DNA from: Pseudomonas sp. ADAK18
GTDB taxonomy: Bacteria > Pseudomonadota > Gammaproteobacteria > Pseudomonadales > Pseudomonadaceae
Direction: 5' to 3'
Length of the DNA stretch: 64,000 nucleotides
Assembly (NCBI RefSeq): GCF_012935695.1
Contig: NZ_CP052859.1
Span: 2,645,001-2,709,000 of the forward strand
Shown here one piece after another: positions 1-9,333 of the stretch (its first letter is position 1; every line of letters begins with the position of its first letter). A program made the position numbers and the translations under genes. The notes under the pieces are model-generated. The model was given only the letters and a program-made list of their open reading frames with translations, ran no database searches and was not told the DNA's origin.

Positions 1-734
1 TGGAGCTACAGGCGCAGATCGCCCATGTGTATGAAGCGCTGGAGCCGGTGCAACGCCTGGCCAGCCGTTTGAAACACCATCACGCCCCCACACTGCGCGC
101 CCTCTGCACTGCGCCCCTGGCCAATCAGGTATTGCCGCAAAGCCTCGCTCTGCTGCGCAGACGCTTCCAGGACACACCCTGCAACCTGTCAAGTCAGCCA
201 ACCCGAGAGATCGTCAGGAGCCTGCTGCTGCACGAAGCCGATGTGGGCCTGAGCCTGCATGATCCGGAACACCCACAAATCCAAAGCACCGTGTTGGCAC
301 AGGGCAAGCTGCAATTGCTCGCCCCCCATGGCTGGCTCAAGCCCAAGCAAAAGTACATTGCGTTGCAGGACCTGGCCGGCCAATCGATGATTGGACTCGA
401 AGGGCAAGACCCACTGAGTCGCTTGCTGGACGCCAAGCTGCAAGCCTTGCTCCCCCTGCCGGTGGTGCAGACACGGGTGCAGACCTATCAAATGATGCGC
501 AGCATGGTCGAAGCGGGAGAAGGCTTGGCGATTGTCGACCCGTTTACCGCATTCGGCGCGCGGGAGGTTGGGCTGGATGCTTGTCCGTTGTCTCCGCCCA
601 TTCCTGTCATCCTCTACGGATTGACTTTGAAGGACGTCGCACCCACGCCAGCGTTGAACGCGCTGCTGGAAATCGTCGCGCACAAGGCCGAGGCCTTCCT
701 GGCCGGCACATCACACGGCACGCCCACCCTGTAA
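1..734 (+). CDS. LysR-family transcriptional regulator, 5'-truncated by the window edge
   Basis: The reading frame is open from base 3, so the start codon and the N-terminal winged helix-turn-helix lie outside the window. What remains (about 244 residues) has the layout of a LysR effector-binding domain: an opening helix rich in Gln and Glu that fits the linker, two alternating alpha/beta lobes, and the stretch EAGEGLAIVDPFTA near residue 175, which matches the usual 'G.G.A.VD' effector-cleft segment of the family. The gene lies 157 bases upstream of the toxin gene on the same strand and could regulate it, but LysR genes usually lie divergent from their target, so this is only a possibility. 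Ligand unknown. Confidence 0.85.
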   Translation, partial: ELQAQIAHVYEALEPVQRLASRLKHHHAPTLRALCTAPLANQVLPQSLALLRRRFQDTPCNLSSQPTREIVRSLLLHEADVGLSLHDPEHPQIQSTVLAQGKLQLLAPHGWLKPKQKYIALQDLAGQSMIGLEGQDPLSRLLDAKLQALLPLPVVQTRVQTYQMMRSMVEAGEGLAIVDPFTAFGAREVGLDACPLSPPIPVILYGLTLKDVAPTPALNALLEIVAHKAEAFLAGTSHGTPTL

Positions 735-891
735 ACCCCACCCCACCGCCCTTTTACTCGCCCTGTCACTGACACACCTCCAGACAGTCGAGCGGGAACC
801 TCGTCCGAGACTTTTTACACCCATTCGCTGAAGAAAGTGCCTCGCCGCGCTTTTTATTGGACGATATTCTACAACTACGGAAAGGTTCTCC

Positions 892-3800
892 ATGAACGCC
901 ATTCAACCCGCTCATGCTCATCTGCCTCTCACAAACCTGGCCAGTCTCGAACCAAAGCAAAGCGCCAGCACTTTAATGATTCCCCAACCTGCTCCGCCCG
1001 AAGCGGCGATCAGCGACACAAGCTCTGACGAGCACGACAACCCCGCAACCCTTAAAAAAGCCTTTGGTGAACGCTGCAACTGGAAAGAGCTGGCCGCGGC
1101 ACTGCGTACCCTCCTTGACGAAGCGAACAAAGCCTTCCCAGGCGAATTGTCCAGCGACCAGCAAAGCCGTCTTGAGGTGCAGTTGGCATCGCGCTTGACC
1201 ACCCTCTCACTGCCGGTGTGTGAAGACTCCACCTACTACCAGAAACACAAGCTGACGCCCGCCAACTACGTCGTCAGCCTTCACACCTACCTCAGCGGCA
1301 GTGGCTTGAGCGCACCGAAGACCCTTGACGAGTTGCTCGCGCTGTATCAGGTCGCAATCAAGCACATCCAGATACATCCCCTGGGTAACTTTAGCGGGGC
1401 GCTGTCCTGGCCGACCCCTATGGCGGTACAGGATCAACAAGCCATCATCGACCTGCTGAATGCACCTGGCTCGACCCTGCCAGGGCTGCCATTGACCGAC
1501 AAAAAAGGGGGGGCGCTGGGCTATCTGCTTTCAGGTAGCAACCTGTCAGACAACGACTTGAAAAAGGCCAGCAACGCGACGGAGACGTTGCTGGCTTCAG
1601 CCAAAGCGCAGGCACTGGGCAAGGCCATACAAACCCATTTGGGCGGCATCGCGACGAATACCAGCGTCAATGACTACTTATTGGCGGCCATCCACCTGGG
1701 CCTGGACCCCGAATCCCTGAACAACGCGGCGCGCAACAGCGTCGCCGGCTTTGACCTTGGACAACGGCAGCATTGGGGGAAATCAGCCGCAGCGGTGATC
1801 GAGAGCTTAAGCCGCCATCTGGTGAAGGAAGGGCGAGCGTCCCCACCATCGGCCGATCTCGCGGCCCGCATATTGCTGGCACGCACTGCGCCTGAACACC
1901 TGGTCAAGGATATCCCGCCCAGCGTGACTTACGGCAGTATCCCCTGGACGCAACTGACGATCGCGGCGGCCAAGCTGGAAGCCCAGTCGCCAGGGCGTGT
2001 ACTCACGATGACCTATAGCGAGGTGCTGACGGCCGCCGAGGCCGCGGTCGACGCACAGCGCATTCAACCTATCCAGCGCGAAGCCTTGAACAATTGGGCT
2101 GCCGTCAATGGCCTGTTGAATACCGATCCAGCACCCACCGATGCTGAAATTCGGCGCTCGTTCATCACCCAACAGAACGCCGTGCAAGATATATCCATAG
2201 CACTGGCAACGCCCATCCCCGACCGGGAAGCGATGGGGCTGGAGTTACTCAGGAAAGAGTTTCCGGGAGCCGAGGACCGCGTCTTCAAGGTAAAAAATAT
2301 CCTCAAAGCCCGATTGCATGAAGGGCGCCCCGGCCGCGCCCCCGGGGAGTACTCGATGCTGGACATCGTCATGCAGGGCGACAGGGTCACCCATGACGAT
2401 AATGAGCATTGGGTAACCAATGACAAGCGGATCCCCATTCAGGCTTTTTGCGACAAATCCGCCAGCGGAAAGCTGACGGTTGAAGATGACTTTACCAAGC
2501 GCTACACGTCGGCAATAGAGGATCAGGTAAACGGTCACACAGGCCTGACCAAGTACCTTATCTCGACTTTGCCGCCGGAGGACCGGAAAAATTTCGAGTA
2601 TGGCCAGCTCGAATTTTTCCATACCAATGAATACAAAATAGGTACGGACTTCTGGACAAAAAGCCTGACCACTAAAGGCCATACGCTGGATGTGAAAATC
2701 ACACGTGACAAGCAGGTCAACGTTTACCGCATTGATACTCGCGCCGGCACCATTACAAAAGAAAACTACCTGTCCGACGGCTATTCGCCACCCTACAAAC
2801 TCGAAACGAGAAACGCCAGCACGCTAAAAAAAACCGTCTCGTTCAACCCATTCCCGGACGACCACACCGAACAGTCCAAGGAAAAAAAGACGGTCTCGCA
2901 AACGCCGCAGGTCTTCGATTCCGAGCGTACGAACTACATCGCCAAGGTGTTCGCTCACTCCCTTGATCTGCACGGTGATGACCTGCTTCAACATGCTCGC
3001 GGGGTAACCTCTTACGACAAAGACATCGCCGACAACAAAGCCGTGCGCGATTTTTTCCTCAACCTCATTCCCCTGAGATCGGCGATCGTCAACTTCACGC
3101 AAGGTAACGTCGCCGAAGGTGTGTTTGACCTCGGCCTCGATGTGATTGGCCTGCTGTCGCTGGGTACCGGCAAGGCCGCCCAAGCGGGCAAGGTACTTGC
3201 CAAGGGCGTAACCAGTGTGAACGCTGCGTCGAAAGCAGTGCGATTCCTGGGCACCGTCGCAATCGAGGCGGTCAACCCCTTGAGTGGCGCAGGCGGCATG
3301 CTCAGGGAAGCCGGGGGACTGATACATAGCGGCGCCCGCTTGGGGCGAGAGGCGGTCAATGTTCTAAAGGGCGCCAGCGGCAACTACGATCTGCTCAAAG
3401 CGGCAGGCACACAACATGGTTTGGCTGCAGTGGGCAGCTACAAGGTTGCCGATCACAGCCTTGAAGCGGGTGCCGTGTTCCGCGACGGTAACTGGTACGC
3501 CTACGACGTGGCCAAGGGCAAGCCCTATGGGGCACCGCTGAATGATTTCCAGCCCCGTGTGGCGGCGGCCGCAGGTGAAGTCAAAGTGCTCGATACGCCA
3601 GAGTTACTGGGCTATGAAGTTGCCATATCCCCTGATCTGCTGCGGGTGAAAGGCCTGCAGGCCAATGTCTACGTGGGTCCGGGCAACAAGGAATATATAA
3701 AAATCGACGGCAGGTTTTATCAATCCAAGCTCAAAGATGGCCAACGTGTTGTCCAGCACCCCAGCGCAAGCCGAGCCGACACCGCTGTCAGGGACCTGGG

Positions 3801-5109
3801 CAGCGCGGGCTGGGAACCCTCTGTCACTGCCAACCGTTTACTCGGTGGTCACCCCAGCACCCCGGCTGCCTGGAAGATCGGTGATAACACCTACATCCTG
3901 CCGATGGACGACGTAAAAATAACAACGGGCTCTGTTGCATCTATCTACTCCGTCAAATATGACGGCACGAACTATTCCGTCACCTTTGACAGCCAGGTGG
4001 GGGCTTGGAGCAGCGGTCCGAATATCGATGGCAAAACCCGTTATTTCTGGAGAAGCGCGAATAACAAATGGGAAAGGGGGACGCTAGATCAACTGAAAAG
4101 AGCCAAGAAAATAGACGCGCACAATTACAGCTTCGTCGAGCTGACCACACCGGCCATATTGCATGCGCCCAAGAATGTCCGGCCACTACCCAAAGATATC
4201 CACTACTTCTGGGCTGGCGGCGACATACGGGATGCGCTGGTTAAGAATATTGCGCAAAACGCCGAGAAAATGCCGGGGTTCAAATCCATTTTGCACGTCG
4301 ACGCCGACACCCCGGAGGTGTTCCAGACCATCAAGGCAAAGCTGGAAAGAGACGCACCGGGCATGACCGTCATGAACCTTCACGAAGACAGTTTTTTCCA
4401 ATCATTGAAAACCACAGACATATACTCATACTTCCGCCAAGGTCAGGGCAGGAACCTCGCCGCGGCCTCCGACGTGGCACGCTACCCGTTGATGAATAAG
4501 TACGGTGGTATCTATCTTGATACCGACGACTCGATCAAAGGGTCTGTCGGTTCGGCAGGCCTGAACGCAGGCGACGCGGATATCCTGGTCGGCCGACCGA
4601 TCACGCACCCAGTAGCCAATGAAAAAAATTTCTACAATACGAGCAACTTCGCCACGCAAATGGACAACCCGGTGGTCACTGAAATGATCGCCGAGATGAA
4701 TCGCCGCTTCACCAAAAACAAGCCCTATTTTGAGGGCAGTCGCCCTACCGCCAGCAGAAACGCCCAGGGCAGCGTCAACTACACCCCGGAATTTCTGGAG
4801 TACGAAGGCAAGATTTTTGAAACCGTTGGCCCGATGATGTTTGACGACGTACTGAAATCTCGGCGACCTGACATTTACGACCTAGGCTTCGATGGGATGA
4901 GTAAAGAAAGAAAGTGGCTCCATGGCTCGCTCCTGAACGGCGCCCTGTTTAACCTGGAAAGCGACACTCGTAAGTATTTTGAGAGAAAAGGCATAACGGC
5001 GCCCCACGAGCTTAAACAGCACCTGCAGGAGGCCAAAAGGCACTACCAGGCGTTCCGAGAACAACTGAAGATCCAAATCGGGGGTGAACACTCCTGGATC
5101 GATTCATAG
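892..5109 (+). CDS. Large TcdA/TcdB-like toxin with C-terminal DXD glycosyltransferase domain
   Basis: A 1405-residue protein starting at an ATG preceded by GGAAAGG. Residues 1 to about 700 are helical and hydrophilic and resemble the N-terminal parts of Pseudomonas dermonecrotic-toxin-like proteins. Residues about 724-820 form a Gly/Ala-rich hydrophobic stretch (ending near LSGAGGMLREAGGLI) of the kind that inserts into membranes. Residues about 1100-1330 look like a clostridial-toxin-type glycosyltransferase: HYFWAGG at 1104, ASDVARYPLMNKYGG before it, and the nucleotide-sugar/metal motif LDTDD at 1209-1213. By family knowledge it should transfer a sugar from a UDP-sugar to a host protein. 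There is no N-terminal signal peptide, and no secretion or immunity gene is adjacent. An A6-G7 run at 1501-1513 leaves the frame intact. The target and delivery route are unknown. Confidence 0.8.
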   Translation: MNAIQPAHAHLPLTNLASLEPKQSASTLMIPQPAPPEAAISDTSSDEHDNPATLKKAFGERCNWKELAAALRTLLDEANKAFPGELSSDQQSRLEVQLASRLTTLSLPVCEDSTYYQKHKLTPANYVVSLHTYLSGSGLSAPKTLDELLALYQVAIKHIQIHPLGNFSGALSWPTPMAVQDQQAIIDLLNAPGSTLPGLPLTDKKGGALGYLLSGSNLSDNDLKKASNATETLLASAKAQALGKAIQTHLGGIATNTSVNDYLLAAIHLGLDPESLNNAARNSVAGFDLGQRQHWGKSAAAVIESLSRHLVKEGRASPPSADLAARILLARTAPEHLVKDIPPSVTYGSIPWTQLTIAAAKLEAQSPGRVLTMTYSEVLTAAEAAVDAQRIQPIQREALNNWAAVNGLLNTDPAPTDAEIRRSFITQQNAVQDISIALATPIPDREAMGLELLRKEFPGAEDRVFKVKNILKARLHEGRPGRAPGEYSMLDIVMQGDRVTHDDNEHWVTNDKRIPIQAFCDKSASGKLTVEDDFTKRYTSAIEDQVNGHTGLTKYLISTLPPEDRKNFEYGQLEFFHTNEYKIGTDFWTKSLTTKGHTLDVKITRDKQVNVYRIDTRAGTITKENYLSDGYSPPYKLETRNASTLKKTVSFNPFPDDHTEQSKEKKTVSQTPQVFDSERTNYIAKVFAHSLDLHGDDLLQHARGVTSYDKDIADNKAVRDFFLNLIPLRSAIVNFTQGNVAEGVFDLGLDVIGLLSLGTGKAAQAGKVLAKGVTSVNAASKAVRFLGTVAIEAVNPLSGAGGMLREAGGLIHSGARLGREAVNVLKGASGNYDLLKAAGTQHGLAAVGSYKVADHSLEAGAVFRDGNWYAYDVAKGKPYGAPLNDFQPRVAAAAGEVKVLDTPELLGYEVAISPDLLRVKGLQANVYVGPGNKEYIKIDGRFYQSKLKDGQRVVQHPSASRADTAVRDLGSAGWEPSVTANRLLGGHPSTPAAWKIGDNTYILPMDDVKITTGSVASIYSVKYDGTNYSVTFDSQVGAWSSGPNIDGKTRYFWRSANNKWERGTLDQLKRAKKIDAHNYSFVELTTPAILHAPKNVRPLPKDIHYFWAGGDIRDALVKNIAQNAEKMPGFKSILHVDADTPEVFQTIKAKLERDAPGMTVMNLHEDSFFQSLKTTDIYSYFRQGQGRNLAAASDVARYPLMNKYGGIYLDTDDSIKGSVGSAGLNAGDADILVGRPITHPVANEKNFYNTSNFATQMDNPVVTEMIAEMNRRFTKNKPYFEGSRPTASRNAQGSVNYTPEFLEYEGKIFETVGPMMFDDVLKSRRPDIYDLGFDGMSKERKWLHGSLLNGALFNLESDTRKYFERKGITAPHELKQHLQEAKRHYQAFREQLKIQIGGEHSWIDS

Positions 5110-5149
5110 TCTACCCTGCGCGGCTTGAGCCGTTGACAGTGAGCAACGT

Positions 5150-5731
5150 TCAGGCCGCCTCCAGTTCAGATTTGAATAACCGATACCAGAAAATCGCCAC
5201 CTCCCTGGTCTGCGGATCGATCCCGCGATAGCGCAAGTGATCGATCCCACCCATCACATACCCGCAACGCTCATACAAGCGGCAGGCACCGAGGTTGTTG
5301 TTCTGGGTCTCCAGCATCATGCCCGGCAGGCTTTTCTTGCGGCTCCAGAACTGCGCCACATCCAACAGCGCCTTGGCCACACCATGGCGGCGGGCCGGTA
5401 ACACCACCGCCAGCTCATCCACATGGGCAAAGCCGTTCCAGTTGGTGCTGACCACAACATGCCCAACAGGCCGGTCGTCCAGGTAGGCCATGAACACCGC
5501 GCTGTCGGCGGCATCCCGGTAGCTGGCAAACTCTTGCGGGTCAATGCCGTAGCACTTACGGTACGGCAAGACCCGCTCCACCGCCCACTGCTCGACCCGC
5601 TTGCCCATCTCCGGCACACCGTAGGCGCCGACCTCAAAGCTGAAGTCATTGCCCCACACGTAGGCGTCAAATCCCTCATCGGCGACTCGCACACTGAGCC
5701 CCGGATACTTCGGATTCATCACAGCTTGCAT
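5150..5731 (-). CDS. GNAT-family N-acetyltransferase downstream of ldcA
   Basis: About 193 residues. I chose the ATG at 5731 because it lies 8 bases after the ldcA stop and has AGGGA about 7 bases upstream; a longer GTG start would overlap ldcA. The GNAT core is visible: HVDELAVVLPARRHGVAKAL is beta-4 plus the acetyl-CoA pyrophosphate loop (here RRHGVA in place of the common R/QxxGxG/A), followed by ETQNNNLGACRLYERCGYV, the usual motif B. The tight spacing implies cotranscription with the decarboxylase, so a polyamine or amino-acid substrate such as cadaverine or lysine is a reasonable inference. The substrate cannot be read from the sequence. Confidence 0.85.
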   Translation of the reverse strand: MQAVMNPKYPGLSVRVADEGFDAYVWGNDFSFEVGAYGVPEMGKRVEQWAVERVLPYRKCYGIDPQEFASYRDAADSAVFMAYLDDRPVGHVVVSTNWNGFAHVDELAVVLPARRHGVAKALLDVAQFWSRKKSLPGMMLETQNNNLGACRLYERCGYVMGGIDHLRYRGIDPQTREVAIFWYRLFKSELEAA

Positions 5732-5739
5732 ATCTATCC

Positions 5740-7995
5740 CTAAACCTTGATGCAATCGACGGTGTAACAACGACCCTTGCCGTCATCTTCGTGTTGCAAT
5801 CCATGAACATCCGCGACAAAACCGGGGAAGCTGCTATCGAACTCCCGCGCAAAGGCCAGGTAATCGATGATCGAACGCGTCGACTCGGTAAAGCGCTCCC
5901 CTGGCATGATCAATGGAATACCCGGCGGGTAAGGCACCAGCATCACCGCTGCAATGCGACCTGGCAAGGCATCGATGGGTACCGCCTCGACTTCACCCCG
6001 TACCAATTGGTCGTAGGCATCGGCGGGCTTCATCGCAATCTCAGGTAACACGGTGTACATCCGCTTGAGATGCTTGGCCGTGGCATTGCTGCGATAACAG
6101 CTGTGCAACTGATCACACAAGTCCTTCAATCCCAAGCCCTGATAACGCAACGGGCCTTGTTGAAACACCGATGGCAAGCAGCTTGCCAGGCTGACATTGG
6201 CATCGTAGCTGCGTTTGAATTCGAGCAGTTCGGTGAGCAGGGTACTCCACTTGCCTTTGGTGATCCCCATGGAGAACAGCACCAGGAAGGAATATAGCCC
6301 GGTCTTTTCCACCACCAGCCCACGCTCCCACAGGAACTTGCTGACCACTGCGGCTGGAATGCCGCACTCGCTCAAGGCCCCGCCGGCGTTGAGCCCAGGC
6401 ATCACCAGCGTCACCTTAATGGGGTCGAGCAACACATAGTCTTCGGCAATATCACCGAAGCCATGCCAGTCAGCTTCAGGTTGCAGCAGCCAATCGGCGG
6501 TGACGACCCGATCAATACCCGCCACCAGCGGCGGCTGCCAGATGGAAAACCACCAGTCTTCAGCGGCGATGTGTTGGCGCAAGTTGGCCAATGCACGGCG
6601 AAAACTCAGGGCCTCGTCGAACATTTCCTGCAGCAGCGAACGTCCCGCCGGGCCTTCCATCATTGCCGATGCCACATCCAGGGAAGCGATGATGCTGTAC
6701 TGGGGCGAGGTGGAGATATGCATCATGAACGCTTCGTTGAAGCGGTCACGATCCAACTGCCGGGCACCGCCATCCTGCACGTGAATCATCGAGGCCTGAC
6801 TGAAGGCTGCCAGCAGTTTATGGGTGGAGTGAGTGGTGAATACCAGCGGACTGTCCGGGGTGCGCGAGGTGCCCATGCCATAGCGCCCGGCAAAGAACTC
6901 GTGAAAGGCCGCGTAGGCGTACCAGGCCTCATCGAAATGCAGCACCTCGACGCTGTTGCCCAGTTGCTGCTTGATCAGCTCTGCGTTGTAGCACAGGCCG
7001 TCGTAGGTGGAGTTGGTGACCACGGCCATCTTGACCTTCGCCGGTCGGCCACGGGTCAGTGGGCTGGCGTCGATCTTGGCGCGAATCGATTCGCGGCTGA
7101 ACTCGCTTAAAGGAATCGGCCCGATAATCCCAAGCTCATTACGCTCCGGGCATAGGTACAGCGGGATAGCGCCAGTCATGATGATTGAGTGCAGCACCGA
7201 CTTGTGGCAGTTGCGGTCCACCAGCACCATGTCATCACGACCGACCATGGAGTGCCAGACGATCTTGTTCGCGGTGGAGGTGCCATTGATGACGAAGAAG
7301 GTGTGGTCGGCACCGAAGTTACGCGCCGCCCGCGCTTCGGCTTCAGCCAAGGGACCGGTGTGATCCAGCAGCGAGCCCAGTTCCGGCACCGACACGGACA
7401 AATCCGAACGCAAGGTGTTTTCCCCGAAGAACTGATGAAAAGCCTGCCCTACCGGACTCTTGCGATACGCCACACCGCCGCCATGGCCGGGGGTGTGCCA
7501 GGAATAATTGGAATCGGCAGTGTGCTGCACCAGGGCCTTGAAGAATGGCGGTAACAGGCCATCCAGGTAACTGCGCGCGGCGCGCGCCACTTGCCGGGCG
7601 AGGAACGGCACGGTGTCTTCAAACAGGTAGAGGATGCCCCGCAATTGGTTGAGTTCACTCATGGCATCGGCGGGGGCGTTTTCCAGGGTGACTTGCTCAC
7701 CCAGGGCAAAGATCGGCAGGTTCGGCGCCCGAACCCGCGCCAACCGAATCAGCTCCACCATATTTTGCAGTAAATGGGTATTTTCCCCGGCGCCCTCGGC
7801 GGCGATCAGCATGCACGCCAGGCCGTGATGGGTCGAGGCAACCAGCCGGCCTTCGGCATAGTCCACCGCCGAGAAGATACTGAAGCCCTCCTGTTCCAGC
7901 TCCCGGGCGATGCCTCGGACCCGATCACCGGCAACGGTGTCGGCCTTGATGTCACGGTGCACGATAAGGACAGGGAACTTCAGGTCTTTGTACAT
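5740..7995 (-). CDS. ldcA: Lysine/ornithine/arginine decarboxylase (LdcA-type)
   Basis: A 751-residue fold-type I PLP decarboxylase, the length I recall for P. aeruginosa LdcA (PA1818). An N-terminal receiver-like wing domain (about 1-130) is followed by the PLP domain. The Schiff-base lysine sits in HSTHKLLAAFSQAS near residue 393, and VLHFDEAWYAYAAFHEFF holds the PLP-ring Asp. It removes CO2 from L-lysine to give cadaverine in the cytoplasm. In P. aeruginosa the gene is ArgR-controlled and paired with a lysine/cadaverine antiporter; here its downstream partner is a GNAT instead. A 7-bp inverted repeat lies just upstream of the start. Lysine specificity is inferred from synteny; ornithine or arginine remain possible. 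Confidence 0.9.
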   Translation of the reverse strand: MYKDLKFPVLIVHRDIKADTVAGDRVRGIARELEQEGFSIFSAVDYAEGRLVASTHHGLACMLIAAEGAGENTHLLQNMVELIRLARVRAPNLPIFALGEQVTLENAPADAMSELNQLRGILYLFEDTVPFLARQVARAARSYLDGLLPPFFKALVQHTADSNYSWHTPGHGGGVAYRKSPVGQAFHQFFGENTLRSDLSVSVPELGSLLDHTGPLAEAEARAARNFGADHTFFVINGTSTANKIVWHSMVGRDDMVLVDRNCHKSVLHSIIMTGAIPLYLCPERNELGIIGPIPLSEFSRESIRAKIDASPLTRGRPAKVKMAVVTNSTYDGLCYNAELIKQQLGNSVEVLHFDEAWYAYAAFHEFFAGRYGMGTSRTPDSPLVFTTHSTHKLLAAFSQASMIHVQDGGARQLDRDRFNEAFMMHISTSPQYSIIASLDVASAMMEGPAGRSLLQEMFDEALSFRRALANLRQHIAAEDWWFSIWQPPLVAGIDRVVTADWLLQPEADWHGFGDIAEDYVLLDPIKVTLVMPGLNAGGALSECGIPAAVVSKFLWERGLVVEKTGLYSFLVLFSMGITKGKWSTLLTELLEFKRSYDANVSLASCLPSVFQQGPLRYQGLGLKDLCDQLHSCYRSNATAKHLKRMYTVLPEIAMKPADAYDQLVRGEVEAVPIDALPGRIAAVMLVPYPPGIPLIMPGERFTESTRSIIDYLAFAREFDSSFPGFVADVHGLQHEDDGKGRCYTVDCIKV

Positions 7996-8009
7996 GAGTG
8001 CTGGGCGTC

Positions 8010-8027
8010 CTGAGAATTTTTTCTCAG
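8010..8027. promoter_or_regulatory. Palindrome in the ldcA leader
   Basis: CTGAGAA and TTCTCAG form a perfect 7-bp inverted repeat around TTTT, 15 bases upstream of the ldcA start codon. Its position suits an operator or a small leader hairpin close to the ribosome-binding site. The function is not known. Confidence 0.4.
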
Positions 8028-8028
8028 T

Positions 8029-8076
8029 GTAGCCGCTGCCGAGGCACGAGGCTGCGATGGGCGGCGCAGCGGCTAC
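8029..8076. repeat. REP-type palindrome at the dnaQ 3' end
   Basis: GTAGCCGCTGC at 8029-8039 and GCAGCGGCTAC at 8066-8076 are an exact 11-bp inverted pair around a GAGGCTGCGATGGG core. This form is common between genes of P. fluorescens-group genomes. The right arm overlaps the dnaQ stop codon, so the hairpin could also stabilise the transcript end or terminate it. Confidence 0.65.
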
Positions 8077-8819
8077 TGCTCAGTCAATTGGCTCCACAAC
8101 GCGGGCGCGCCGGCAGACTTGGCAATAGCTTCCAGCCGCTGCGCGTGTTCGAGCATGTCCTGCTCGCTGGCACGAATGATCGTGGTCGGCTTGCGATCAG
8201 CCGGCAGGCGACGGATTTCCGAAGGGCGATTGCCCGAGCCTTCCGCCGAACCGTTGCCATCCGAGGCGTTACCGGCCAGGGACAGGCTGGTCTGGCCGCC
8301 GGTCATGGTCAGGTAGACGTCGGCGAGGATCTCGGAGTCGAGCAAGGCGCCGTGCAATTCACGGCCAGAGTTGTCGACGCCATAACGTTTGCACAAGGCA
8401 TCGAGGCTGTTGCGCTGGCCCGGGTGACGCTCACGCGCCATCATCAGGGTATCGAGGATCGAGCAGTGCCGGGTGATATCGGCACGGTCCGTCTGACCCA
8501 TCAGGGCGAATTCGTTATTGATGAAGCCGACGTCGAACGCCGCGTTATGGATGATCAACTGCGCGCCATCGATGAACTCGAAGAACTCATCAGCGACTTC
8601 GGCAAAGCGCGGCTTGCCCACCAGGAACTCGTTGGTAATACCGTGGACGCCAATGGCGCCCTCGTCACTTTCCCGGTCCGGCTGCAGGTACACATGGAAG
8701 TGGCGACCAGTGAGGCGGCGACCCAGTAGTTCGACACAACCGATTTCAATGATCCGGTGGCCGTCGGTCACCGGCATGCCGGTGGTTTCGGTATCGAGTA
8801 CAACAGATCGGATGGCCAT
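8073..8819 (-). CDS. dnaQ: DNA polymerase III epsilon subunit (3'-5' proofreading exonuclease)
   Basis: 248 residues. The DEDDh exonuclease motifs are in order: Exo I VLDTETTGMP (residues 7-16), Exo II in IIHNAAFDVGFIN near 90, and Exo III with HGALLDSEILADVY near 155-168, carrying the catalytic His and Asp. A C-terminal tail (about 180-248) is low in complexity (GNGSAEGSGNRP) and ends in helices expected to bind the alpha subunit. It proofreads the replicative polymerase. In most relatives rnhA and dnaQ are neighbours; here five accessory genes separate them. Confidence 0.97.
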   Translation of the reverse strand: MAIRSVVLDTETTGMPVTDGHRIIEIGCVELLGRRLTGRHFHVYLQPDRESDEGAIGVHGITNEFLVGKPRFAEVADEFFEFIDGAQLIIHNAAFDVGFINNEFALMGQTDRADITRHCSILDTLMMARERHPGQRNSLDALCKRYGVDNSGRELHGALLDSEILADVYLTMTGGQTSLSLAGNASDGNGSAEGSGNRPSEIRRLPADRKPTTIIRASEQDMLEHAQRLEAIAKSAGAPALWSQLTEQ

Positions 8820-9017
8820 CAGGGTTCAGCTCTCAACGGTTCGGTGCATTTCAAGGGGCGAGATATTAGCACGCTCCATAACCGAAGCGACCTATGACGC
8901 AAAACCGCGAGCGCGCGCCCAACAGTTTTTTACAAGATTTAGCAAACCTGCTGCTGTTTGCTACACGCCTCGTTGCTAGCCTGCGCGGCTCTCTACTGAT
9001 GCGGAATACTCAGGTTC

Positions 9018-9323
9018 ATGTTCAAGAAGAAATGGCTGTTCACCCTGTGCCTGCTCGGCGCCACCAGTGTGCAGGCCACCAGTTTTGTCATGACGACTGA
9101 CGCCTTGGTCAGCCTGTCGATGAGTGCCACCAAAGGTACGAGCAGCAGCTTCAAGGACGACAAAATCGTGTTGGCGGCCAAGACCGACGCCGCATCGTTT
9201 GTCGCAAGCCGGGGTGAAATACGCGGTGCCCAGTTGGAGTCGGCATTCCAGCACATTCGCTACACGCTGGCGGATTTACAGTGCACGGACGAGCAACTCG
9301 CCCGTGCGATCCTGATCCTGTGA
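9018..9323 (+). CDS. Small exported DUF2388-type protein
   Basis: 101 residues beginning MFKKKWLFTLCLLGATSVQA, a clear Sec signal peptide with an AxA-like cleavage site. The mature part has the pattern I associate with the small Pseudomonas DUF2388 family (SxxTTDALVSLSMSATKGTSSSF, a run of charged residues, then a C-terminal helix with a Cys). No biochemical function is known. It is convergent with the NTF2-like gene, 10 bases away. A small hairpin (AGCAAAC/GTTTGCT, 8941-8962) lies in the leader region. Confidence 0.8.
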   Translation: MFKKKWLFTLCLLGATSVQATSFVMTTDALVSLSMSATKGTSSSFKDDKIVLAAKTDAASFVASRGEIRGAQLESAFQHIRYTLADLQCTDEQLARAILIL

Positions 9324-9333
9324 CCGATGTCGA

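Noticed and set aside
1501..1513. A6-G7 homopolymer within the first toxin gene as a programmed frameshift
   Set aside because: The frame stays open on both sides, and A AAA AAG is not in the slippery phase, so no frameshift is needed.
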